Made by a program: the position numbers and the translations under genes | The notes under the pieces: generated by a model | Database searches by the model: none | Seen by the model: only the letters and a program-made list of their open reading frames with translations | Told to the model about the DNA's origin: nothing | Shown: positions 1 to 8,598 of the stretch, piece after piece | Layout of the letters: every line of letters begins with the position of its first letter | How positions within the stretch are numbered: position 1 is the first letter of the stretch | From: Tissierellaceae bacterium | Lineage (GTDB): Bacteria; Bacillota; Clostridia; Tissierellales; Tissierellaceae | Assembly (NCBI GenBank): GCA_018434075.1 | Contig: JAHDQA010000119.1 | Span: 1 to 32,803, forward strand | Reading direction: 5' to 3' | Length of the DNA: 32,803 nt

Positions 1-112
<112 letters not shown>

Positions 113-221
113 TAGTTTGATTTAGCTCAATTACTTCTTATCTTTTAAAAATTAACTTTGTAGTTTATTCAAAGTTTCACACTGTTTAGTTTTCTTGGTT
201 CACTGTCGCTCTTTTGGCGAC
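113..221 (-). other. rRNA operon leader with two hairpins
   Basis: This is the transcribed spacer between the rRNA promoter and the mature 16S end. It contains a GTCGC/GCGAC hairpin (205-221), then an AAGAAAACTAAACAG segment resembling the antitermination/processing leader of Firmicutes rRNA operons, then a second hairpin AACTTTG/CAAAGTT (154-176). TCAAACT at 114-120 can also pair with AGTTTGA inside the first bases of 16S (97-103), a plausible pre-rRNA structure. The roles of the hairpins are inferred from position. Confidence 0.6.
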
Positions 222-227
222 TTTGTT

Positions 228-257
228 AGTATAACATCTTCTATTATATCGTGTCAA
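228..257 (-). promoter_or_regulatory. strong rRNA promoter (sigma-A, extended -10)
   Basis: The -35 TTGACA (257-252) and -10 TATACT (233-228) are 18 bp apart, and a TGn extension (TGT) directly precedes the -10. The start of transcription should be near 221, about 110 nt before mature 16S. Three A-tracts lie directly upstream at 262-267, 272-277 and 282-286, exactly 10 bp apart, like an rRNA UP element. Confidence 0.85.
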
Positions 258-275
258 TACCTTTTTTAAAGTTTT

Positions 276-1487
276 TTAAAGTTTTTGTAAAATATTTATT
301 AACTTAATAAATAAACGTTCCCACGATAGTTCTTTTAAATCATGATCTATTGCGGTAAAATAATTATACCCTTTTAACACTTTCTTAATCATATTTTCCA
401 TGGCTTTTTCAAGTGATTTTACAAAAATATATTCCCCATCTTCAGAAATAATATCTATACTTGACATTGGGGGTAAATCTACATATTCAATTGCTCCACT
501 TTTATTTATTTCTTCCCCTAAGTATTCTTTTATTCCAGAGTGATTTGTAACCACTGCGTGAAGCCCACAGGCTAAAGCTTCTATTGTAACTAAACCCAAT
601 CCTTCGTAAAAAGAAGGAAGTACAAATATATGAGATCTTCTGAATGCTTCTCCTAATTCTTTTTGGCTTAAATTCCCAAGATAAACAACTCCATTTTTAT
701 CTGCCATTTCCAATATTCTCTTTTTTTCTTCCCCTGTTCCATTTCCAGCTAATAAAAGCTCAACATCATATTTATCTTTTAAATTTGTAAAAGCTCTTAT
801 AAGATAAGGTACACCTTTACTATTGCTTAACTTCCCTGCATATATAATTTTTATAGGTCTATTGGAGGGCTTTTTATCAGGAGGATAGAAATATTCACTA
901 TTATATCCAGCTCCAATAACATGAATTTTTTCTTTTGAAATGCTATATATATCATGTACTTCAAATTTTTGCTGACTAGAAAGTGTCAATACTAAATCTA
1001 AGTTTTTACAACCACCTATGACATATTCCATATATTTAGGATTCAAATGCATTTGTCTAAGATCTGTGCCGTGGCATATACCTATGACTTTTTTATTTAA
1101 ATTTAACCTGCATACTAGTGATGTCAAAATCCAAAGGTGATGAGATATTATTATATCTGGATTGAAATTCTCTAAAGCATCTAACACTGCTTTTTCGAAA
1201 GCATTCATCCAAACCGGCAGCATGTTTTCATCTAATTTTCTATATGTAGTGCTTGGATATGGCATTATGTCACTCATGCCAACTATATTAAAAGGTATTT
1301 CTTTAGTGTTAAATCTAACCAAGTTTAAATATTTCAACGAATCATTTTCATATGTTAGTCCGTCTTGTATCGCAGCTATTAATCCTTGTTCATGATTTCT
1401 CTTATAGCCTTCGTTGATAAGAGAATTTACATATGTTCCACTTCCTGTTAGCCCAGGAAACTGTGCTATAATATGGAGTATTTTCAT
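276..1487 (-). CDS. GT4-family glycosyltransferase
   Basis: This is a soluble GT-B fold glycosyltransferase of about 403 residues that transfers a sugar from an activated donor; the acceptor is unknown. The N-terminal acceptor domain opens with MKILHIIAQFPG and a GSGTYVNSL loop. The C-terminal donor domain has IIYAGKLSNSKG (about 215-225) and the GT4 EX7E signature EGLGLVTIE (Glu295 to Glu303). I chose the ATG at 1487 because AGGTGAG lies just upstream; a GTG three codons earlier (1496) is inside that ribosome binding site. It follows lysS, and its last codons overlap the A-tracts of the rRNA promoter. No separate terminator is visible, so transcripts probably run into the rRNA operon. No other polysaccharide genes are nearby. 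Confidence 0.85.
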   Translation of the reverse strand: MKILHIIAQFPGLTGSGTYVNSLINEGYKRNHEQGLIAAIQDGLTYENDSLKYLNLVRFNTKEIPFNIVGMSDIMPYPSTTYRKLDENMLPVWMNAFEKAVLDALENFNPDIIISHHLWILTSLVCRLNLNKKVIGICHGTDLRQMHLNPKYMEYVIGGCKNLDLVLTLSSQQKFEVHDIYSISKEKIHVIGAGYNSEYFYPPDKKPSNRPIKIIYAGKLSNSKGVPYLIRAFTNLKDKYDVELLLAGNGTGEEKKRILEMADKNGVVYLGNLSQKELGEAFRRSHIFVLPSFYEGLGLVTIEALACGLHAVVTNHSGIKEYLGEEINKSGAIEYVDLPPMSSIDIISEDGEYIFVKSLEKAMENMIKKVLKGYNYFTAIDHDLKELSWERLFIKLINILQKL

Positions 1488-1504
1488 TTTTCTCACCTAT
1501 AAAA

Positions 1505-1528
1505 TATTGCGGCTAAATAGCCGCAATA
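1505..1528 (-). terminator. hairpin after lysS
   Basis: A perfect 10-bp stem (TATTGCGGCT / AGCCGCAATA) with a 4-nt loop lies six bases past the lysS stop codon. On the minus strand it is followed by TTTTATAGG, a short T-tract, so termination may be only partial. The next gene's ribosome binding site begins directly after it. Confidence 0.65.
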
Positions 1529-1533
1529 TAAAT

Positions 1534-3012
1534 TTAATCTTCTAATGGTTTCATCGTTGGGAATAATATTACATCTCTTATGCTTGCTTGATTTGTCAAC
1601 AACATTATCATTCTATCTATTCCAATACCTTCTCCACCTGTTGGAGGCAATCCTACTTCAATGGCATTTATAAAATCTGTATCCATAGGATGAGCTTCGT
1701 CATCTCCAGATTCCTTTTGCCTTACTTGTTCTTCGAATCTCTCTCTTTGGTCTATAGGGTCATTTAACTCTGAGAATGCATTTGCGATTTCCCAAGTGTT
1801 TATAAACGCTTCAAACCTGTTTGTTATCCTTGGATCTTTAGGATTTCTCTTAGCTAAAGGAGATATATCGACAGGGTGGCCAGTGATAAAAGTAGGTTGA
1901 ACTAGATGTTGCTCGACAAATTCTTCGAACATCTCAGATATAATCATACCTCTGGTCATATTGTCTTCGATTTCCAATCCCTTTTCTCTAGCTACTTTTC
2001 TTGCTTCCTCGTCAGTATCGATTACACTAAAGTCAACTCCTGTGTACTTCTTTACCGCTTCAGCCATATCCATTCTATCCCAAGGAGGCGTCAAATCTAT
2101 TTCAGTACCTTGATAGTTGATTACAGTAGTGCCCAATGTCTTCATAGCTACATATGAAAATAACTCTTCAGTAAGTTTTATCATGTCTTCAAAGTCTGCA
2201 TATGCTTGATAAAATTCTATACTGGTAAATTCAGGATTATGCCTTTGGTCCATTCCTTCATTTCTGAACATTTTCCCCATTTCATAAACTTTTTCAAATC
2301 CGCCGACGATTAACCTCTTTAAATAAAGTTCATTTGCTATTCTTAAGTACATGTCTATGTCTAATGCATTGTGATGAGTCACAAATGGCCTTGCATTTGC
2401 TCCGCCGGCAATTGTACTAAGTATAGGAGTTTCAACTTCTAAAAATCCTCTGTTATCTAAAAATTCTTTTACAGCTTTAATTATTTTGCTTCTAAGTATG
2501 AAAGTATCTTTAACTTCGGGATTAACTATTAAATCTACATATCTCTGTCTGTATCTGAGTTCTTGGTCTTTTAGGCCATGGAATTTCTCAGGAAGGATTT
2601 GAAGTGATTTAGACAGTAAAGTTATTTTTTCAGTTCTGATTGAAACTTCCCCTGTTTGGGTTTTAAATACAGTCCCTTCAGCTCCAACAATATCTCCTAT
2701 GTCCAAAAAATCCAAGTCTTCATATCCTTCGTCGCCAAGCACATCTTTTTTAGCGAATAATTGAATCCTTCCGTTGCTATCCTGCAAGTCAAAGAAAGTA
2801 ACTTTCCCATGTCCTCTTCTAGACATCAACCTACCAGCTACACTAACTCTTTTCCCTTCCAGCTCATCATAATTGTCTTTTATCTCATCGCTGTGATGAG
2901 TGTAATCATATTTTTCAATTAAATAAGGGTTCTTGCCACTTTCCATTAGTTTAGCTAATTTGTCTCTTCTTATTTTTAACATTTCATTCAAATTTTGCTC
3001 ATTATTATCCAA
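1534..3012 (-). CDS. lysS: lysyl-tRNA synthetase, class II
   Basis: Charges tRNA-Lys with lysine in the cytoplasm. The length of 492 residues is normal for bacterial LysRS. An N-terminal OB-fold anticodon-binding domain (about 55-145, including [19 protein letters not shown]) precedes the class II core: the motif 2 region [18 protein letters not shown] and motif 3 [13 protein letters not shown] (about 460-472). The start is TTG at 3012 with a strong AAGGGGG ribosome binding site 6 nt upstream. It lies 32 bp after greA and is followed by a 10-bp hairpin. The order greA-lysS-rRNA is a familiar Firmicutes arrangement; here a glycosyltransferase separates lysS from the rRNA genes. Confidence 0.97.
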   Translation of the reverse strand: MDNNEQNLNEMLKIRRDKLAKLMESGKNPYLIEKYDYTHHSDEIKDNYDELEGKRVSVAGRLMSRRGHGKVTFFDLQDSNGRIQLFAKKDVLGDEGYEDLDFLDIGDIVGAEGTVFKTQTGEVSIRTEKITLLSKSLQILPEKFHGLKDQELRYRQRYVDLIVNPEVKDTFILRSKIIKAVKEFLDNRGFLEVETPILSTIAGGANARPFVTHHNALDIDMYLRIANELYLKRLIVGGFEKVYEMGKMFRNEGMDQRHNPEFTSIEFYQAYADFEDMIKLTEELFSYVAMKTLGTTVINYQGTEIDLTPPWDRMDMAEAVKKYTGVDFSVIDTDEEARKVAREKGLEIEDNMTRGMIISEMFEEFVEQHLVQPTFITGHPVDISPLAKRNPKDPRITNRFEAFINTWEIANAFSELNDPIDQRERFEEQVRQKESGDDEAHPMDTDFINAIEVGLPPTGGEGIGIDRMIMLLTNQASIRDVILFPTMKPLED

Positions 3013-3044
3013 TATAAGCCCCCCTTGTTTTAATAAAGATCATA

Positions 3045-3521
3045 TTATCTCATAATTGCTTTTATTTTGTATTTTATGATTCCGTCAGGTGCTTGTACAC
3101 TTACAGTGTCCCCAACTTTCCTTCCTAATAGTGCTTTTCCCATAGGCGATTCATTTGAAATTTTACCTTCGAATGGATCTGCTTCGGCTGATCCAACTAT
3201 TGTATATTCCATTTCTTCATTGAATTCTATGTCTAAAACAGTAACCTTAGAACCTATTGTCACTATATCAGTAGATATTTCATCATCATCTATAACCACT
3301 GCATTTCTAAGCATTGCTTCAAGTTTGGCTATTCTCTCTTCTAATTTAGCCTGCTCATTTTTAGCTTGATCATATTCAGCATTTTCACTTATGTCTCCAA
3401 AAGCAAGAGCTTGTTTTATACGATCTGCTATCTCTTTTCTTTTAACTACTTTTGCTTCTTCTAATTCCATCTCCAATTTTTCTAATCCTTCTGGGGTCAG
3501 AAATACTTCCTTTTCGGTCAT
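3045..3521 (-). CDS. greA: transcription elongation factor GreA
   Basis: Enters the secondary channel of stalled RNA polymerase and stimulates cleavage of backtracked RNA. At 158 residues it matches the family length. The N-terminal coiled coil (about 10-75) carries the catalytic tip [12 protein letters not shown], with Asp43 and Glu46 in the places of E. coli Asp41/Glu44. The C-terminal half is the FKBP-like domain, with [14 protein letters not shown] near its end. ATG start with AAGGAGAG upstream. It is the first gene after a near-consensus promoter at 3609-3637 and is co-transcribed with lysS. Confidence 0.97.
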   Translation of the reverse strand: MTEKEVFLTPEGLEKLEMELEEAKVVKRKEIADRIKQALAFGDISENAEYDQAKNEQAKLEERIAKLEAMLRNAVVIDDDEISTDIVTIGSKVTVLDIEFNEEMEYTIVGSAEADPFEGKISNESPMGKALLGRKVGDTVSVQAPDGIIKYKIKAIMR

Positions 3522-3608
3522 TAAACTCTCTCCTTTGATTTAATAATACATTTATTGTCAATATTAGCTAAAATTGTATCTGAATATTTCTAACTTTGTA
3601 TGCAAACT

Positions 3609-3637
3609 ATTATAATCAAGCATAAATTAGTTGTCAA
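3609..3637 (-). promoter_or_regulatory. sigma-A promoter of greA-lysS
   Basis: Consensus TTGACA (3637-3632), a 17-bp spacer and consensus TATAAT (3614-3609). It lies in the 129-bp gap between dusB and greA and gives a leader of roughly 80 nt. greA, lysS and probably the glycosyltransferase can thus be transcribed independently of dusB. Confidence 0.85.
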
Positions 3638-3650
3638 GCTATAAACAATC

Positions 3651-4649
3651 TTATTTATCTTGAGATATTAGTTTATCTAAATAATTGTTCAAAACTGTTA
3701 TGATTTCTTCTTTAGTGTTAATGGTATTTATTTGTTCTCTCACAGCTTTAGAATTCTTTAATCCCTTGATATATCCGTGTATATGCTTTCGCATCTCTTT
3801 AACACCAATTCTTTCTCCCTTTATATTGCACAATTCATTAAGGTGAAAAATCACCATGTTTATTATCATTTCTGGCGTCGGCTTTGTGATTTCTTTTTTT
3901 GATATTGCCTCATTTATAATTGCCTCATTTATATTTAAAAATATCCATGGGTTTCCAATCGCAGCTCGTCCTACAGCAACATAATCGCAATTTGTTCTTT
4001 CTAATACTAATATAGCATCTTCTGCATTTGATATGTCTCCATTCCCAATAACAGGTATTGAAATGCTATCTTTTACTTTTTTAATAAAATCTATATCCGC
4101 TTTCCCTGAATAAAACATCTCTCTGGTTCTAGCATGGACAGTAACAGCGCTTGCTCCAGCTTGCTCGAGCATTTTCGCAAATTCTACGCCATTTATATTG
4201 TCTTTATCCCATCCCATTCTGATTTTTACTGTAACTGGTTTATTAGATACATCAACCACCTTTTTTACTATTTTATAGCTTAGTTTTGGATCGTTCATCA
4301 ATGCACTACCTTCGTTGTTCTTCACAATTTTGGGTGCAGGGCAGCCCATGTTTATGTCTACTATATCGAAATCATCCCTAGTATTGAGTTTTGTTTCAAC
4401 TACATAAGCCATTATATCAGGGTCAGAACCAAAAATCTGAATTGCCAATGGTCTTTCAGATTCATCAGTTAAAGTTAGTTCAACTGTCTTTTTATCGTTA
4501 TAATACATTCCCTTTGCGCTGACCATCTCGCTTGTAACCAGTCCAGCGCCTAATTTTCTCGATATCTTTCTAAAAGCTAAATCTGTGTATCCTGCCATTG
4601 GTGCTAATACAGCTTTAGAGTCTATATTGATATTACCTATAATAGACAC
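3651..4649 (-). CDS. dusB: tRNA-dihydrouridine synthase (DusB type)
   Basis: FMN- and NADPH-dependent reduction of specific uridines in tRNA. At 332 residues, the TIM-barrel N-terminal domain shows VLAPMAGYTD (14-23), the catalytic cysteine in NMGCPAPK (Cys103), VHARTREMFYSGKADI and the FMN-phosphate loop PVIGNGDI, then a helical C-terminal domain. The likely start is GTG at 4649, but AGGAGG ends only 3 nt upstream, unusually close; an ATT two codons later would fit the spacing better, so the exact start is uncertain. It is preceded by a 16-bp hairpin at the end of coaX. The dusB-greA-lysS order is common in Firmicutes. Confidence 0.95.
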   Translation of the reverse strand: MSIIGNINIDSKAVLAPMAGYTDLAFRKISRKLGAGLVTSEMVSAKGMYYNDKKTVELTLTDESERPLAIQIFGSDPDIMAYVVETKLNTRDDFDIVDINMGCPAPKIVKNNEGSALMNDPKLSYKIVKKVVDVSNKPVTVKIRMGWDKDNINGVEFAKMLEQAGASAVTVHARTREMFYSGKADIDFIKKVKDSISIPVIGNGDISNAEDAILVLERTNCDYVAVGRAAIGNPWIFLNINEAIINEAISKKEITKPTPEMIINMVIFHLNELCNIKGERIGVKEMRKHIHGYIKGLKNSKAVREQINTINTKEEIITVLNNYLDKLISQDK

Positions 4650-4662
4650 CCACCTCCTATCA

Positions 4663-4697
4663 AATAAGGTAAGTAACTTTTAGTTACTTACCTTATT
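4663..4697 (-). terminator. long hairpin spanning the coaX stop codon
   Basis: A perfect 16-bp stem (4663-4678 with 4682-4697) and a 3-nt loop. The coding arm encodes the last five coaX residues (NKVSN) and the stop codon lies at the loop. On the minus strand it is followed by TTTGATAGGAGG, i.e. a poor T-tract and then the dusB ribosome binding site. It could be a partial terminator or an mRNA stabiliser/processing site that sets the coaX:dusB ratio. Confidence 0.6.
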
Positions 4698-5462
4698 TCT
4701 CTCATATATTATCCTCAATCCTTCTAATGTAAGATATTTATCTACAACTTTTATATTCTTCGTTTCAGATGATATGAGGTTAGCAAAACCTCCAGTCGCT
4801 ACAACCATTACATTCTCAATTGATTGATTCATTTCTTCTATCATTTTATCAATTATATAATCTACCATACCTGCAAAACCATTAATAAGACCAGATTGAA
4901 TGCTTGTGATGGTATTTTTTCCTATTATTTTTTCAGGCTTTGTGATTTCAACTTTGGGTAGCTTTGCTGTCCTTAAAAACAAGGCTTCAGCTGATATATT
5001 AATTCCAGGTGTTATTACTCCTCCTAGATATTCCCCTTCCTTATTGACATAGCAGAAAGTGTTTGCTGTACCGAAATCAACAATAATCACTGGCCCGCCG
5101 TACTTTTCATATGCGCCAACTGCATTTACTATTCTATCTGCTCCAACTTCTCTAGGATTGTCATATTTTATATTCATGCCAGTCTTTACACCAGGTCCTA
5201 TTACTATGGGCACTTTATTAAAATATCTCTGTGCCATTGAAGGTAAAGTGTGCATCAAAGTTGGAACTACAGAAGATATTATTATATCCTCTATTTCTTC
5301 TCTTTTTATGCCATCGTATTTAAAGAACTGATCAAATAGCAATCCATACTCGTCTGAGGTCTTTTCTTTGTCTGTAGCTATTCTTCTGTCATATATCAAT
5401 TTCTTCCCATCATATACTCCAAATACAATGTTTGTATTGCCTACATCAATTACCAATAACAA
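4680..5462 (-). CDS. coaX: type III pantothenate kinase
   Basis: ATP-dependent phosphorylation of pantothenate, the first step of coenzyme A synthesis. At 260 residues it has the ASKHA fold: the N-terminal phosphate loop [10 protein letters not shown] (6-15), [12 protein letters not shown], the metal/ATP motif VDFGTANTF and GGVITPGI. The start is TTG at 5462 with GAGGG 7 nt upstream. It lies 18 bp after an ECF S-component gene, and that pairing argues for linked uptake and phosphorylation of pantothenate. Its 3' end is inside a 16-bp hairpin. Confidence 0.95.
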   Translation of the reverse strand: MLLVIDVGNTNIVFGVYDGKKLIYDRRIATDKEKTSDEYGLLFDQFFKYDGIKREEIEDIIISSVVPTLMHTLPSMAQRYFNKVPIVIGPGVKTGMNIKYDNPREVGADRIVNAVGAYEKYGGPVIIVDFGTANTFCYVNKEGEYLGGVITPGINISAEALFLRTAKLPKVEITKPEKIIGKNTITSIQSGLINGFAGMVDYIIDKMIEEMNQSIENVMVVATGGFANLISSETKNIKVVDKYLTLEGLRIIYERNKVSN

Positions 5463-5480
5463 ATTTTCACCCTCTAGTCA

Positions 5481-6227
5481 TTATTTTCGTTTAACTGCCG
5501 ACACTACGCTGGACACGACGATTGCAGCAATTATTGTCTCTGGAATTCCGTTTGCAACACCAATTCCTGCTATTACTCTGCCAACAAATTGTGTGTCTTG
5601 TCCAATGGATTCTACGAATTGCTCCCCATAAATGATATAAATCATAGATAGTACTAATACAGTGTTTGTAAGTGTACCTATTACAGAACTTACTAATACA
5701 TCTATTGATTTTCCCTGGAATTTCTTAGTAGTCATATATATCATAGTTCCAGTCAAAATAATGAGGATTATATTAATCAAAACTTTCCAAATGCTAGTAT
5801 AGTTGATTACATTCAAGTATAATCCATGAGCTAAATAGATAATTATCGCGCACCATATTATATTCATTATCCAAATAGTCTTTTTGTTTCCAATTTTATT
5901 GAGTAGGCGATAACTATAATATGAAGTTATTCCTATTAAAATTCTTGGAAGTACAGAAACTAATGGATTCAAAAAAAATGGGCTGACAGGTGTAGGTGCA
6001 GTTAGTGCTTGATAAATACTAAAAAGTCCAAAGATAAGCCCTACTAATGCCCCTACTACAGGGCCTTCCAATATTGCACCGATTATGACAGGTATGTGCA
6101 TAGTTGTCGCTTTAGTTGGACCTACTGGAATAAAACCCAGTGGGGTCATACCTAATACTATGGATATGGCCCCTAATACGCCAACTACTGTTAACTTTCT
6201 TACATTTACACTTTTACTATTTTTCAT
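5481..6227 (-). CDS. ECF transporter S component, probably pantothenate-specific
   Basis: Substrate-binding membrane subunit of an energy-coupling-factor importer, which would share the EcfA/EcfA'/EcfT module encoded elsewhere. The 248 residues comprise about six hydrophobic segments, beginning with KLTVVGVLGAISIVLGM and including HIPVIIGAILEGPVVGALVG, the G-rich pattern of ECF S subunits. An ATG start follows GGAGGGG. Assignment to pantothenate (PanT-like) is an inference from the directly following coaX gene; residues alone do not fix the substrate. It is the first gene of the panT-coaX-dusB unit, with a structured leader upstream. Confidence 0.8.
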   Translation of the reverse strand: MKNSKSVNVRKLTVVGVLGAISIVLGMTPLGFIPVGPTKATTMHIPVIIGAILEGPVVGALVGLIFGLFSIYQALTAPTPVSPFFLNPLVSVLPRILIGITSYYSYRLLNKIGNKKTIWIMNIIWCAIIIYLAHGLYLNVINYTSIWKVLINIILIILTGTMIYMTTKKFQGKSIDVLVSSVIGTLTNTVLVLSMIYIIYGEQFVESIGQDTQFVGRVIAGIGVANGIPETIIAAIVVSSVVSAVKRK

Positions 6228-6249
6228 TTTACCCCTCCGCTCTAGTTCC

Positions 6250-6309
6250 TTTTGGATACCAGTCGATATGCCAAAACTAATTATTTAGTCTGACTCTATA
6301 AGATGTCAG
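6250..6309 (-). promoter_or_regulatory. structured 5' leader of the ECF-coaX unit, possible RNA switch
   Basis: The roughly 90-nt leader can form three consecutive hairpins: CTGAC/GTCAG (6290-6309), ACTAA/TTAGT (6276-6289) and TTTTGG/CCAAAA (6250-6276). The TTAGT segment can alternatively pair with AACTA just upstream of the GGAGGGG ribosome binding site, extending the third hairpin, so two mutually exclusive folds are possible. I do not recognise any known riboswitch core in it. Confidence 0.35.
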
Positions 6310-6324
6310 CTTTCTAACAAGATA

Positions 6325-6353
6325 ATTATACATATTTTAATCGGATTATACAA
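6325..6353 (-). promoter_or_regulatory. candidate promoter of the ECF-coaX-dusB unit
   Basis: TTGTAT (6353-6348), a 17-bp spacer and consensus TATAAT (6330-6325), located immediately after the stop codon of the P1 peptidase gene. The -35 is imperfect. Confidence 0.55.
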
Positions 6354-6355
6354 TA

Positions 6356-7312
6356 TCAATTTCTTATGTCTTTGTAAGCTTTTAAATTGCTTATACTTTC
6401 TGCATTTAGTATTGCATTGACTATTGCTCTCCTTGTAACTTCTGCTCCCAGTGTAAGTACTAAATTAAGGTCAGCTTCTACTACATTTGTCGCTAATGCG
6501 AAGATTGTATCGCCATCATACATTGTATGCACAGGATTGATTGCTTTAGCATATCCATTATGTGATGTCTCTGCTAATTTATTAGCATATGCTTTAGTTA
6601 ATTTAGCATTAGTTGCTACAACGCCAATAGTAGTATTTGTGTGAGAAATTGAATTGTCAATATAACCTTTTTCCATTATTTCAACAGTATTTAATAATTT
6701 ATTCTCATTATAGTCATATACGCCTGCAATTTCTTCTGTGCCTTCATATACATCCCCTAGACTGTTTACACAGATGAGAGCTGAAACCACCAAGTCTCCT
6801 ACTCTTATTGAAGCACTGCCAATTCCAGATTTCATTGCGTTGTTAAAACCTAATATTTTCCCAATGCTTGCACCCATACCACATCCTGTATTCCCTTGAC
6901 GGTTTTCATTGAAAGTTGCATTTTCACATGCTCTATAACCCATTTCTTTGTCAGGCCTAATGGTATGATCCCCAACATTTAAATCAAATATTACGGCAGA
7001 AGCGACTATTGGCACTTTCGTAAAGCCAACATCAAGCCCAATACCTTTATTTTCTAAAAAATGCATCACTCCAGATGAAGCGTCTAACCCAAAGGCAGAG
7101 CCTCCAGCTAAAACTATAGCATTGATTTTTTCTACTGTCTTGTCTGGCTTAAACAAATCTGTTTCTCTAGTTCCAGGTGCACTTCCTCTCACATCAACAC
7201 CGCCGGTAGCTCCTTCTTCGCTTATTACAACCGTTACCCCTGTCATTCCTACTTCTGAATGAGCATGCCCTACTTTTATACCCTCTACATCAGTTATATA
7301 TCCACTGTACAT
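6356..7312 (-). CDS. P1-family peptidase (DmpA/L-aminopeptidase-like)
   Basis: Member of the self-processing P1 (DmpA/BapA) N-terminal nucleophile family; characterised members cleave N-terminal residues from small or beta-peptides. The 318-residue length and the motifs GHAHSEVGMTGVTVV, RGSAPGTRETD, VLAGGSAFGLD and NTGCGMGASIGK fit the family. The segment NTTIGVVATNA (from residue 226) matches the autocleavage site where DmpA has a Ser nucleophile; a Thr appears to serve here. I chose the ATG at 7312 because AGGAG lies 8 nt upstream; a 20-residue upstream extension would overlap the preceding terminator. Its natural substrate and its link to the neighbouring decarboxylase genes are unknown. 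Confidence 0.85.
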   Translation of the reverse strand: MYSGYITDVEGIKVGHAHSEVGMTGVTVVISEEGATGGVDVRGSAPGTRETDLFKPDKTVEKINAIVLAGGSAFGLDASSGVMHFLENKGIGLDVGFTKVPIVASAVIFDLNVGDHTIRPDKEMGYRACENATFNENRQGNTGCGMGASIGKILGFNNAMKSGIGSASIRVGDLVVSALICVNSLGDVYEGTEEIAGVYDYNENKLLNTVEIMEKGYIDNSISHTNTTIGVVATNAKLTKAYANKLAETSHNGYAKAINPVHTMYDGDTIFALATNVVEADLNLVLTLGAEVTRRAIVNAILNAESISNLKAYKDIRN

Positions 7313-7349
7313 ATTTACATCTCCTATGTTCAATTTACTATTAATTACC

Positions 7350-7391
7350 CAAAATTTAAAATAAGCCATCAAAGTTATAACTTTGATGGCT
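7350..7391 (-). terminator. terminator of the methylmalonyl-CoA operon
   Basis: A perfect 12-bp stem (AGCCATCAAAGT / ACTTTGATGGCT, 7364-7391) with a TATA loop. On the minus strand it is followed by TATTTTAAATTTT. It lies 4 bp after the stop codon of the beta-subunit gene. Confidence 0.8.
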
Positions 7392-7395
7392 ATAT

Positions 7396-8574
7396 TTAAC
7401 TAAAAAACATTAATAACATTCCTGCCGCTATGGCAGAACCTATTACTCCTGCAACGTTTGGCCCCATTGCATGCATAAGTAGAAAGTTTTTAGGATTTTC
7501 TTCTTGCCCTACCTTTTGAGATACTCTAGCTGCCATTGGTACAGCAGAAACACCTGCTGAGCCTATTAAAGGATTTACTTTTCCTCCTGTTGCTTTGTAC
7601 ATTATTTTACCAATAATAACACCAGATGCTGTTCCTATTGAAAATGCGACTAATCCTAGTGCAATGATTCCTAGTGTTTTTAAATTCCAAAAATTTGCAG
7701 CACTTGCTGTTGCACCAACTGTCGTACCCAACAGTATTGTTACTATGTTGATCATTTCATTTTGTGCAGTTTTTGATAGCCTGTCAGTTACTCCCGATTC
7801 TCTGAATAAATTTCCTAGCATCAGCATGCCTACTAGTGTAGCTGCTGATGGTAAAAGCAAAGAAACTATTAAAGTTACCATAATTGGAAATATGATTTTT
7901 TCTTTTTTTGAGACTGGCCTTAGTTGTTCCATTACAACAGATCTTTCTTCTTTTGTTGTAAGCGCCCTCATTATTGGTGGCTGTATGATTGGAACTAATG
8001 CCATATACGAATAAGCTGCTACAGCAATAGGTCCTAATAGTTGTGGTGCTAATTTTGACGTAAGGTATAAAGCTGTAGGGCCATCTGCTCCGCCGATTAT
8101 CCCTATACTTGCTGCTTCAGCTCCTGGGAATCCTAATAGTATAGCTCCAATAAACGTTGCAAATATGCCGAATTGTGCTGCTGCCCCAAGAAGTACTGAT
8201 TTTGGATTTGCTATTAATGGACCAAAATCCGTCATTGCTCCGATTCCTAAAAATATTAATGGAGGATAAATACCTAATTTTACACCTTGATATAGATAAT
8301 ACAATAAGCCCCCGTACTCTTTTGTATGACTTACTAATTCCCCTGTGTTAGGGTCTTTAATAATCTCTACAACAGGCTCTTTCATCATATTTGCCCCCGG
8401 AAGATTAGCCAATAACATTCCAAAAGCAATTGGAATCAATAAAAGAGGTTCAAAACCTTTGGCTATAGCCAAATATAATAGAACAAGTGATATAATTATC
8501 ATTATGATGCTCCCAAAAGACATCATGGCAAAGCCTGTGCTATTAAGAAAATCAACCAATACAGTTGCAGTCAT
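7396..8574 (-). CDS. mmdB: Na+-pumping methylmalonyl-CoA decarboxylase, beta subunit
   Basis: Membrane subunit that decarboxylates carboxybiotin and couples this to Na+ export (OadB/MmdB/GcdB family). About 392 residues, strongly hydrophobic throughout. It shows GGADGPTA, containing the Asp equivalent to Asp203 of Klebsiella OadB, and near the C-terminus [11 protein letters not shown], which carries the conserved Asn and Ser of the second ion-binding region. The ATG at 8574 is preferred because AAAGGGTG precedes it; the GTG at 8583 is part of that site. It is last in the operon, 24 bp after the biotin carrier gene and just before a strong terminator. The subunit alone does not tell oxaloacetate from methylmalonyl-CoA decarboxylase; the neighbouring mutase and epimerase favour the latter. 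Confidence 0.93.
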   Translation of the reverse strand: MTATVLVDFLNSTGFAMMSFGSIIMIIISLVLLYLAIAKGFEPLLLIPIAFGMLLANLPGANMMKEPVVEIIKDPNTGELVSHTKEYGGLLYYLYQGVKLGIYPPLIFLGIGAMTDFGPLIANPKSVLLGAAAQFGIFATFIGAILLGFPGAEAASIGIIGGADGPTALYLTSKLAPQLLGPIAVAAYSYMALVPIIQPPIMRALTTKEERSVVMEQLRPVSKKEKIIFPIMVTLIVSLLLPSAATLVGMLMLGNLFRESGVTDRLSKTAQNEMINIVTILLGTTVGATASAANFWNLKTLGIIALGLVAFSIGTASGVIIGKIMYKATGGKVNPLIGSAGVSAVPMAARVSQKVGQEENPKNFLLMHAMGPNVAGVIGSAIAAGMLLMFFS

Positions 8575-8598
8575 TTTTTTCACCCTTTCTTATTAGCT

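Noticed and set aside
1162..1395. Plus-strand ORF of 77 codons inside the glycosyltransferase gene
   Set aside because: It is antisense to a well-supported gene, has no ribosome binding site and no recognisable motifs; the same applies to the other plus-strand ORFs antisense to minus-strand genes.
3013..3044. Possible T-box leader for lysS
   Set aside because: The gap to greA is only 32 bp and has no T-box sequence or terminator; lysS is expressed from the greA promoter.
7313..7363. Promoter for the P1 peptidase gene
   Set aside because: The AT-rich gap after the operon terminator shows no believable -35/-10 pair; expression may rely on read-through.
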